In this document: in pieces, positions 26,035 to 32,921 of the stretch
Position numbering within the stretch: the first letter of the stretch is position 1
How the letters are laid out: the number at the start of each line of letters is the position of its first letter
Assembly (NCBI GenBank): GCA_910579615.1
Contig: CAJTUA010000029.1
Span: 1 to 52,086 of the forward strand
Origin: an uncultured Lachnospiraceae bacterium
GTDB taxonomy: Bacteria; Bacillota; Clostridia; Lachnospirales; Lachnospiraceae
Direction of reading: 5' to 3'
Length of the DNA stretch: 52,086 nucleotides
Notes under the pieces: generated by a model
Database searches by the model: none
What the model was told of the DNA's origin: nothing
The model's input: only the letters and a program-made list of their open reading frames with translations
Made by a program: the position numbers and the translations under genes

Positions 26035-26586
26035 TTGTCAATTTTTTCTTCTGACCTGAATGGACGAATCCCTTCTTTTTATAAAAATTCACAAACAGGT
26101 TTTACAAAACGTTACGCTGGGTGGATCGCCAAAGCCACTGGCGCGGACTGCCTTGCATTATCCGATGCGAAAAAGAAAGATTTGTCTACATATGGGACTA
26201 TTATTTTGGGAAGCTGGGCCTGTGTGGGCAGTATAAGCAAAATCAACTGGCTGAAAGGAAACATCGATAAATGGGCAGATAAAAAGCTGGTCGCGTTCTG
26301 TGTCGGGGCAAGCCCGATGGAAAATCCACAGGTCGAGGTGGCGCTTCACAAAATTTTCAGCGAAGCGGAGCGGGAAAAGGTAAAAATATTTTATTGTCCG
26401 GGTGGATTTAACTACGAAAAAATGTCCATCCAATCCAAATTTATGATGAAAATATTTATTAAGACACTGAAAGCAAAAAAGGAGAAGACGGAAGAAGAAC
26501 AGGAAATGATCAAAATGATTTCCTCGTCCTATGATCTTTCGGATAAAAAATATATTGAACCGATTTTGCAATATCTGAATTCCTGA
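26035..26586 (+). pseudogene. Flavodoxin-domain protein gene with damaged 5' end
   Basis: From SFYKNSQTGFTKRYAGWIAK onward the protein is a flavodoxin-like fold: (Y)K(S)QTGFT is the phosphate-binding loop, LSTYGTIILGSWACVGSISK the second strand region and LVAFCVGASP the third. Normal relatives start a few residues earlier with a short M..(V/I)(V/I) strand. Here that strand is replaced by unrelated sequence, and the only upstream start is a TTG at 26035 without a ribosome site. I read it as 5'-truncated, although a short N-terminal variant is possible. Confidence 0.6.
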
Positions 26587-26652
26587 AAAACTCGGCTATT
26601 TCGTCTGTTTGAGCATGGGCGGGCAGGTGGAATTGTAAAAGAATGGATTTTA

Positions 26653-26699
26653 TTTTTCCGCAAAACGTCATACCCAAAACGGGATTTTTGGTGTATCAT
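26653..26699 (+). promoter_or_regulatory. Module 2 regulator box and promoter of the lipoprotein gene
   Basis: TTTTTCCGCAAAACGTCAT (26653-26671) matches both arms of the inverted repeat at 29055-29112. The -10 hexamer TATCAT (26694-26699) starts 23 nt after the final T, the same distance seen at the other two copies. No -35 consensus is present, as expected for an activator-dependent promoter. Confidence 0.7.
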
Positions 26700-26754
26700 T
26701 GAAAATAGGTTATTATATTCTTTCCATACACCAAGACCAACAAGGAGGAATCTT

Positions 26755-27747
26755 ATGAAAACAAAAAAACGATCCAAACTTCCATCACACACCAAAGGCG
26801 CATCCTGCTTTGTGCTTGCATCCTGCCTTCTGTTTTCTTCCTGTGGGAAAGGCGTGGACAATCCTGCCCCTGACGTAACACAGGCACCTTCTAGCCCTGC
26901 TGCCACATCACCTGCAGTCTCATCCCCCGCCCCAACTCCTACGCCAAAGCCAACGCCGACTCCGAGCCCCACCCCGGAGCCGACAAAAATCCCCGGGCCA
27001 ACACCGGTCTGGGGATGGTTTTCGGAAGATGATGAATACGAGGAAGGCAGGCTTGACAGAAAATTGCCGGAAGATATCAGAAAAGCCGTGGATGCCCTTG
27101 ATTACAATGCGGACGAGGATGCATATCCGCAGCTTTTTGCGCGCTTCCAAGGCCATTTTTCCTCGCCACGTTTATATTATCACATTGACCTGATTGCGCT
27201 TGACCTTTCATGGTCCAATATTGTTATCCACATAAGGACACGCGGCTCCTCGTACAAATTCGAGGGGGAAACACTGACTGACCACTATTATTATCATGAA
27301 TATTATGACCTCGGTGACGCTTATAATATTTTTAATATTGTTGATATAAATAGCGATGGATACGATGATTTTATCTTGGATATCGGGCTGAATGGGGTAC
27401 GTAATTATTCCGCACTCTTCTTCCTTTATAATCCAGAAACAGAAACGTTCGAACCGTTGCGCGGGTTTTCAAATGCTACTTATGACAGGGAGACGGGGAT
27501 TATCTATGAATATTGGCACAATGGACATGGTATTGATTTCCGCTATAAATACCGTGTGAAAGGGAATGAATTAATCCTTATAGAGAGTTTATGTGACGAA
27601 GCGGATCCCGTCTCCACTTGGAAACACTATTTTACTTGGAAGCGCTATGAAAACGGGGAAGAAATTATTGTTCGTGAACACGCCCCAGAGAAAGAGATTG
27701 ATTTGGAGGAATGGCCATACCCGGATTATGACAGGCGGGTGAAATGA
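26755..27747 (+). CDS. Lipoprotein with Pro/Thr-rich linker and XAC2610-like C-terminal domain
   Basis: A 330-residue exported lipoprotein: signal with lipobox LLFSSC (Cys at residue 30), a low-complexity Thr/Pro/Ser linker (about 45-85, TPTPKPTPTPSP-like), and a globular domain. The latter contains VDINSDGYDDFILDIG, an EF-hand-like calcium loop, and FFLYNPETETFEPL, reminiscent of XAC2610-type secreted proteins. The start follows CAAGGAGG. A strong terminator follows the stop. Its promoter carries the module 2 box, so it should be co-regulated with the pheromone precursor and the lytic enzyme. Confidence 0.82.
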   Translation: MKTKKRSKLPSHTKGASCFVLASCLLFSSCGKGVDNPAPDVTQAPSSPAATSPAVSSPAPTPTPKPTPTPSPTPEPTKIPGPTPVWGWFSEDDEYEEGRLDRKLPEDIRKAVDALDYNADEDAYPQLFARFQGHFSSPRLYYHIDLIALDLSWSNIVIHIRTRGSSYKFEGETLTDHYYYHEYYDLGDAYNIFNIVDINSDGYDDFILDIGLNGVRNYSALFFLYNPETETFEPLRGFSNATYDRETGIIYEYWHNGHGIDFRYKYRVKGNELILIESLCDEADPVSTWKHYFTWKRYENGEEIIVREHAPEKEIDLEEWPYPDYDRRVK

Positions 27748-27759
27748 TTATAATGCAGG

Positions 27760-27792
27760 TTATGGGAAGCACCAAAATGGTGCTTCCCATAA
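27760..27792. terminator. Bidirectional terminator between convergent genes
   Basis: A perfect 14-bp stem (TTATGGGAAGCACC and GGTGCTTCCCATAA) with a five-base loop lies between the lipoprotein stop and the convergent lytic-enzyme stop. Confidence 0.8.
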
Positions 27793-27802
27793 TACAATCA
27801 TA

Positions 27803-28915
27803 TCACCCCGGTAATTTTTCAAGCATAATCTCGTAGTACCTGTATCTTTCATTAAAATCCGCTGTTGTTGCCCCTCCTCCTCTTATCCTCCTTGTTAATT
27901 CTTCGACTAATTGTCTCTCCTCAGCCGCAGATGGATTCGATACATTCCATTCCGGCATATCATTGATCAATTTTGCTCTTTCCCAAAACCATCCAGCACT
28001 CGTTGCCGGATAATGAAGTGCAACATGTTGTGTTGCATAACCAGCCGGGGTCTCAATCTTCGAATCGTCAATTCCTAATGCTTTCATATGATCATAAAAT
28101 TTTACATATTGCATTTCATGCGTCATCTGTAACACCCCAGTCCCCCAATATCCTCCATATTGCGAGACATTCCCCGGATAATACTTATCCTCCATAATCT
28201 CCGTCCCCTTTTGTGTCTCTGCCATAGACTGCGCCAAAAAATGCCGCACTTTCCTCCTTGTCGTTACCCCATAGGTATTCAATGCCTTGTTCAACTGTGC
28301 CACAATATCCGGCCGCAGTATTATTTGGTCAAACTCCGCTTTCGCCAGTTTCCCCGCAGTCAGCTTTACCGTACTCCCATTCATCCATGCAGTAGCCGAT
28401 GTCAAATCCTGCAACACAGCCAACGTACCCTGCGTGACATTCCCGGTCGCCGCTAAACCATTTTTGCTTTGGAACTGCTTTACAAGCGATGCGACCGTAC
28501 TGGTATAACTCCCCGTCGTCTGGCAGGTATACCCATGCCGTGTCAAAAGACTTTGCACGGAATAAACGGCTGCACCGCTGTCACCGGTATGTAAAATATC
28601 CAGACCATATTCCACTGCCCTTAATGCAGGTGTTTCTGTTGGTGTTTCATAAAGTGTTCCAGACCAAGCCTCCAGCTTTGCCAGAGTTTCCGCATTCACA
28701 ACACCCGTCACGGGTATGCCCATCTCATCCTGAAACCCTTTTACAATCGCTTCCGTATTACTGCCAAAAATACCGTCCGCACTGCCATTCAGGTTATATC
28801 CATACATATGCAGTGCTTTCTGAATTGCCATAACCCCTAAGCTTACACCGCTTCCTTTTTTATAATCGCCTGTTCCATCGCGAACCTGAACTAATGTAAC
28901 ATCCGCATTTGCCAT
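27803..28915 (-). CDS. Peptidoglycan-binding protein with lysozyme/chitinase-like catalytic domain
   Basis: A 370-residue protein. Two peptidoglycan-binding repeats (about 20-75: ALHMYGYNLNGSADGIFGSN; about 100-165: VQSLLTRHGYTCQTTGSYTS) precede a C-terminal domain (about 190-370). That domain contains RKVRHFLAQSMAETQKGTEI, which resembles the GH19 chitinase/lysozyme start with its catalytic Glu, and GYWGTGVLQMTHEMQY. It probably cuts cell wall. No signal peptide is visible. The ATG at 28915 is preferred because GGAGGAATTT lies just before it. The promoter is the left arm of the module 2 inverted repeat. No phage holin or structural gene is near. Confidence 0.78.
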   Translation of the reverse strand: MANADVTLVQVRDGTGDYKKGSGVSLGVMAIQKALHMYGYNLNGSADGIFGSNTEAIVKGFQDEMGIPVTGVVNAETLAKLEAWSGTLYETPTETPALRAVEYGLDILHTGDSGAAVYSVQSLLTRHGYTCQTTGSYTSTVASLVKQFQSKNGLAATGNVTQGTLAVLQDLTSATAWMNGSTVKLTAGKLAKAEFDQIILRPDIVAQLNKALNTYGVTTRRKVRHFLAQSMAETQKGTEIMEDKYYPGNVSQYGGYWGTGVLQMTHEMQYVKFYDHMKALGIDDSKIETPAGYATQHVALHYPATSAGWFWERAKLINDMPEWNVSNPSAAEERQLVEELTRRIRGGGATTADFNERYRYYEIMLEKLPG

Positions 28916-29029
28916 AAATTCCTCCATTTCTCCCAGACCGAAATCTCGTCAGGGTAAAGGCTTGTTCCTCTTTTTCCCCGGATTGTGCACCATCCGTTTT
29001 TTGATGGCTTTTCTTTACCATCTATCTCT

Positions 29030-29137
29030 ATCTTAACACAAAGTTTCTCACAAAAAAATGACGTTTTGCGGAAAATATCGAAAAATGAAATTTTTCCGCG
29101 AAACGTCATTTTCATCATTTCCATTTTCTGTTATAAT
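29030..29137. promoter_or_regulatory. Module 2 divergent promoters with inverted regulator boxes
   Basis: Arms 29055-29075 and 29092-29112 are reverse complements at 20 of 21 positions with a 16-bp spacer; the core box is TTTTCCGCRAAACGTCAT. On the plus strand the -10 TATAAT (29132-29137) starts 23 nt after the T of CAT; on the minus strand the hexamer TAAGAT (29035-29030) starts at exactly 23 nt. The boxes would place a regulator next to the -35 position of both promoters. They drive the peptide gene and the lytic-enzyme gene. Confidence 0.78.
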
Positions 29138-29168
29138 GAACTTATCAAACGAAAAGGAGGAATTTTTC

Positions 29169-29381
29169 ATGAACCAACCATTACACAAAAAAACTTTTAC
29201 TGCTATCGCTCTTGCTGCACTCCTGATCTTTTTCTATCTCTTCCCGGCAGACATTACCGGGAAAGCAGCAGAAGATGCGCCATCCAATGAACACATTATT
29301 TCCGCACCACTCCCATCTGCTACCCCAACGCCGGGCATCCAACCACTCGATGATTTCCCCGACAAAAAAAATCTTACATAA
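29169..29381 (+). CDS. Short secreted peptide, candidate pheromone precursor (module 2)
   Basis: A 70-codon gene with AAAGGAGG before the ATG. It has a signal/export segment (residues 9-27, FTAIALAALLIFFYLFPAD) followed by a polar tail with PLPSATPTPG and the end DDFPDKKNLT. It stops two bases before the end of the convergent HTH-TPR gene. Placement, size and regulation mirror the module 1 peptide gene, although the two peptides differ in sequence, as expected for specific pheromones. Which part is the mature signal cannot be seen. Confidence 0.65.
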   Translation: MNQPLHKKTFTAIALAALLIFFYLFPADITGKAAEDAPSNEHIISAPLPSATPTPGIQPLDDFPDKKNLT

Positions 29382-29383
29382 TA

Positions 29384-30313
29384 TTATTTGATTTTTCTCC
29401 GTATAAAATCACTAATTTCATTTTCTTCAAATAGCTCCGAAACCAACGCGGCCACTTCATATCCACTGTTGATTTCGGAGCGTTTTTCTTCTGTTTTCCC
29501 ATCTTCCCCCAGCATCTTGTCCAGATTGTAAGCCTGTGCATAAACCAGACCCGCAAGCGTATCCATATACCCATTCTCAAATACCCTCGCAATTTCACGC
29601 TCCCCCCGCTCAAATGCTTCCTGAAATGCCCCTGCTTCCCCCTTCCACTTGATAATGGCGCGCTCGTAAACTGCGTAAATACCATCCGCATAATGGAATG
29701 CTTTCTGATAGCGCATAAGGTTTGCATAGGTTCCTTCCAATACTTCGAGAGCCTTTCCATATTCTTTCAGATTCCCATACGCATTCCCAATCTGTAAAAT
29801 TATAATTGCTTCCCGCTGTGAAACAAACGCTTTCTCAAAACTTTTTGTCTCGAACACCGGCAGGGTCATTTGCACAATTTCCGTAAAAAGTGCAACGGAT
29901 TCCTCCTGTGTAATATCGCCTAATTCCACACCAATCATTACATAGTTTGCTGCAAGATATTGTCTGTTTGAAAGAAATCTCGTTGATAACTTTTCTTCTA
30001 TTTGTTCCAGTATCCCTCTTGCCTCCTCATAGCGAAATTCTGCCATTGCAATACTTAATTGTTTGTCTAATATTAAAACATCATAATCTGCAGTTTTAAC
30101 ATAAGAATTCCCAAAAACTTCTTCCTTCCCATATTTTTTTAAAAGTTTGTTTAATGTATTTGGATGTGGACGGCGTTTGCCGTTCTCAATACGCGACAAG
30201 TTTTCAATCGTACAAATTTCCTCGCCGTCCGGAAGCGTACAGGCCTGCACATGTGTCATCCCTGCCGCCTTTCGAGCACATTGTAAGTATGTACCAATGT
30301 TGTATTTTCCCAT
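29384..30313 (-). CDS. HTH-TPR transcriptional regulator, RNPP/Rgg-like receptor A (module 2)
   Basis: A 309-residue protein: XRE-type HTH at residues about 5-65 (IGTYLQCARKAAGMTHVQAC, then ICTIENLSRIENGKRRP) and a C-terminal TPR-like helical domain (about 85-309, e.g. IILQIGNAYGNLKEYGKALE). It resembles receptor A of module 1 in the HTH and in domain order. Its start lies 58 bp inside the end of the upstream regulator gene, so translation is coupled. It converges on the peptide gene. The natural ligand is expected to be the neighbouring peptide, as in RNPP systems. Confidence 0.82.
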   Translation of the reverse strand: MGKYNIGTYLQCARKAAGMTHVQACTLPDGEEICTIENLSRIENGKRRPHPNTLNKLLKKYGKEEVFGNSYVKTADYDVLILDKQLSIAMAEFRYEEARGILEQIEEKLSTRFLSNRQYLAANYVMIGVELGDITQEESVALFTEIVQMTLPVFETKSFEKAFVSQREAIIILQIGNAYGNLKEYGKALEVLEGTYANLMRYQKAFHYADGIYAVYERAIIKWKGEAGAFQEAFERGEREIARVFENGYMDTLAGLVYAQAYNLDKMLGEDGKTEEKRSEINSGYEVAALVSELFEENEISDFIRRKIK

Positions 30314-31413
30314 TGCAATTCCTCCTTCATAAAATCCAGCCGCTTTTTCGCTTTCATATAACTCCCTTGTGCGATTTCCAAAGCTACCAAGTATTGTTCA
30401 TATCGCAATAAATCCAATGACTGGACAGCATCTCTCTGGTTGCACATTCGCCCATACAACAACAAACAATATGCTTCCATCAATTCATACAGCATATAAT
30501 CCCTGCTAAATTTACAGTTTAATTGGATTCCGTACAAAAATATCTCTCCTGCATCCCATTCTGGAACAGTAAAAACATCCACTCCCTGCCTTTTCTGATC
30601 CGCTTCCCGCATTTTCTTATATTCTGACAAAAATCCCCCATAAACCAAACAGAATTTTGGCAAAAGTTCCAGTTGACGTTCTTCATCCATTCCCTGACAG
30701 TAGTTTACCGTATTTTTACTTCCTGTAGCGTTTTGATACATTTTTGCATACACTTTATTAGCATTTTCATAATCTCCCACTTTTGCAAAATACGAGGCCA
30801 ATGCATACAAAAATTCCCATTCTTCCTCTGTGTAGTATAACTTCCATGCCGAAAGTTCCTCCCATGCTTTCCTTACTTCCTCTATCAAAGAGTCACTTGC
30901 AAGTTTATAAATAAGATACTGCCAATATGCCCACCTTTTCTCCCATGTCACGGAATATTTTCTGGTATATGCCTTTAATGCTTGTTCATAGGAAGCTCCT
31001 TTTTCTAATCTAAGTCTCTGGTATAGTACATGAATCATCTCGTTTTCCAAAAAAGATACACCTGCCACTGCCGCCTGTTTCCACTTCACGAGACATTCCC
31101 TTATCATCATACGTTCTTCTCCATTTTTATCAAAGTAAAATTCAAACTTTTCCGCAGACACTCCCATCCGATTGAAAAGTAAGGTAAGCAATGAACTATC
31201 TGGAAATTCTTCCCCATCTCCATGTTCCAAACGTTCTAACGTTGCAATTCCACAAATCCCTTGCACTACATCTTCGATTATAAAGTTCCTTCTAATCCGC
31301 ATACTGTGAATAAGATCACCAATCAAAAAAGCGAATTGTTCTGTTTTACCTTTTTCCTGTAATCCCTTTTTTACCAACAATGTTTTTAATTTTTCTCTTA
31401 CTTTTTCTGTCAT
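30256..31413 (-). CDS. HTH-TPR-like transcriptional regulator, receptor B (module 2)
   Basis: A 385-residue protein with an HTH at about 28-85 (FLIGDLIHSMRIRRNFIIED, then GICGIATLERLEHGDGEEFP) and a long all-helical repeat region. The HTH shares the GIC...LE.GE pattern with receptor B of module 1, although the overall sequence is diverged and about 70 residues longer. It is the first gene of the regulator pair and is followed by receptor A in an overlapping frame. Its ATG at 31413 is preceded by an AT-rich region with GGAGAAAAAT. Confidence 0.75.
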   Translation of the reverse strand: MTEKVREKLKTLLVKKGLQEKGKTEQFAFLIGDLIHSMRIRRNFIIEDVVQGICGIATLERLEHGDGEEFPDSSLLTLLFNRMGVSAEKFEFYFDKNGEERMMIRECLVKWKQAAVAGVSFLENEMIHVLYQRLRLEKGASYEQALKAYTRKYSVTWEKRWAYWQYLIYKLASDSLIEEVRKAWEELSAWKLYYTEEEWEFLYALASYFAKVGDYENANKVYAKMYQNATGSKNTVNYCQGMDEERQLELLPKFCLVYGGFLSEYKKMREADQKRQGVDVFTVPEWDAGEIFLYGIQLNCKFSRDYMLYELMEAYCLLLYGRMCNQRDAVQSLDLLRYEQYLVALEIAQGSYMKAKKRLDFMKEELQWENTTLVHTYNVLERRQG

Positions 31414-31737
31414 ATATTTTTCTCCTATATTGTTATTTCAAGCATTTTTATACCTTAAGGATTTCAACTTTCACAATATATAGTTGTATGAATTTTCCTA
31501 TGACAGTAAGGAAATTGTTAAAACGAATTGTTAAAACGTTTAGAAACATCTTTCCTTCAAATCTTCTTCCCCTACTTATTATATGTTATTGCAACGCAAA
31601 AATCAATCTTTTTCATTCAGCTGTCTTTTTATAAAATACATCCACATCGCAGGATAATACATTTACTTTTCTCCCCCATTGTTTTAAAATAATCCCCGGT
31701 AACAGCAAACACTACAAAAAACGAGGGGGGAATGATT
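31414..31737. other. Divergent intergenic region between module 2 and GH113 gene
   Basis: About 320 bp without a gene. It holds the promoters of the minus-strand regulator pair and of the plus-strand GH113 gene, and a tandem 13-bp repeat listed separately. I could not assign -35/-10 pairs confidently. Confidence 0.5.
31513..31538 (+). repeat. Two exact tandem copies of a 13-bp sequence
   Basis: AATTGTTAAAACG occurs twice in direct succession (31513-31525 and 31526-31538). Tandem sites of this size between divergent promoters suggest an operator, possibly for the sugar-use gene or the regulator operon. Confidence 0.55.
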
Positions 31738-32709
31738 ATGGAAATAAAGGGTTACACTTACGGTTATGGCGGCGGTCGGGGGATGTACCGCACACCGGAG
31801 GCCATGGCTTCACAGGATCTGTTGTTTGACATTGGTGTGAACTGGATTTGTCTGGCGACCGCTGTGGACCAGGAGAGCTACGCCTCCACAAAAATATTGT
31901 TTGACTATGAGCGCAACGCATCGGACAAGGATATCGCTTTTGCGGTCCGCCGCGCACACGAGAGGGGCATTAAGGTCTGCTTAAAGCCGATGGTTAACTG
32001 CCGGGACGGCGCATGGCGCGCGCAGATCGATTTCCCGGACGGGGATATGGCCGGGCGGGATGTTTACTGGAGCAAATGGTTCGCGAGCTACACGGCGTTT
32101 TTGCTGCATTACGCGGAGCTGGCTGAGGATACGGGGTGCGAGATGTTCTGCCTTGGCTGTGAGATGCTTGGCACGGAGCGCAAGGTGGATTATTGGCGGG
32201 AGCTGATTGCAAAGGTGCGGCAGGTTTACCACGGGCCGCTGGTCTACAACACCAACCACGGCAAGGAGGACCAGGTTCCTTGGTTTGACGCGCTGGATTA
32301 TATTGGGACTTCGGCATATTTCCCGGTTGCAAAGGTTCCGGGCGAGAGCCTGGAACATATGACAGCGGCGTGGGGGAAGGTGCGCGACCATTTGAGGCCG
32401 GTCGCGGAAAAACTGGGAAAAAAGGTGATTTTCATGGAGATCGGATGCCGCAGCGCGAAGGGCTGCGCGATGATGCCATGGGATTTTTCACACCATGAAT
32501 TTGTGCGGGATGAGGAAGAGCAGGCGCGTTTTTATGATTCCTGTCTGTCCGTTTTTTCGCGGGAGGAATGGTTTGCGGGATTTTTCTGGTGGGATTGGAG
32601 TACACGGATTTACACGACACGCGAGGCGGCCGAAAAGGATAAGGGATTTAATATCCATTTGAAGAAGGCGGAGGATGTGTTGAGGAAATGGTATGGAAAC
32701 GATCGATAG
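31738..32709 (+). CDS. GH113-type glycosidase (beta-mannanase/mannosidase-like)
   Basis: A 323-residue TIM-barrel glycosidase with no signal peptide, so probably cytoplasmic. KGYTYGYGGGRGMYRTPEAM, GIKVCLKPMVNCRDG and FCLGCEMLGTERK fit GH113; the acid/base Glu is likely in GCEM and the nucleophile Glu in KVIFMEIGCRS. FAGFFWWDWST near the end is also typical. GH113 enzymes act on beta-1,4-mannan oligosaccharides, which goes with cellobiose phosphorylase as plant-fibre use. The second ATG (31738) is preferred because GAGGGGGG lies at proper distance. The family call is from motif memory. Confidence 0.75.
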   Translation: MEIKGYTYGYGGGRGMYRTPEAMASQDLLFDIGVNWICLATAVDQESYASTKILFDYERNASDKDIAFAVRRAHERGIKVCLKPMVNCRDGAWRAQIDFPDGDMAGRDVYWSKWFASYTAFLLHYAELAEDTGCEMFCLGCEMLGTERKVDYWRELIAKVRQVYHGPLVYNTNHGKEDQVPWFDALDYIGTSAYFPVAKVPGESLEHMTAAWGKVRDHLRPVAEKLGKKVIFMEIGCRSAKGCAMMPWDFSHHEFVRDEEEQARFYDSCLSVFSREEWFAGFFWWDWSTRIYTTREAAEKDKGFNIHLKKAEDVLRKWYGNDR

Positions 32710-32815
32710 ATATTTCACAAAAACGCTGCAAAATTGCTTGAATATTTTGCATTTGCACCAGTTTGCACAAGAAACAAATCTTATGAAATCGATATATTTT
32801 TTCTTGTGATTTTGC

Positions 32816-32844
32816 TTGCATCCGAACACAGTTTCGTGTATAAT
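32816..32844 (+). promoter_or_regulatory. Promoter of the ABC exporter/DUF1854 operon
   Basis: TTGCAT (32816-32821), a 17-bp spacer and TATAAT (32839-32844) lie about 75 bp upstream of the first ABC gene, with an extended GTG before the -10. Confidence 0.65.
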
Positions 32845-32921
32845 TGGGAATGCATCTCACACGAAATAAGTTACAGAAAATTACTGAAAATAAGTACACT
32901 ACTTAAGGGGGTTATTCCGTC

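Noticed and set aside
26940..27000. Thr/Pro-coding repeat in the lipoprotein gene considered as a CRISPR-like or tandem repeat array
   Set aside because: The repeat is in frame and encodes a low-complexity linker typical of lipoproteins; no spacers or cas genes are present.
29055..29112. Inverted repeat read as an intrinsic terminator of the lytic-enzyme gene
   Set aside because: It lies upstream, not downstream, of both divergent genes, and each arm keeps a fixed distance to a -10 hexamer; a third single copy occurs at another promoter.
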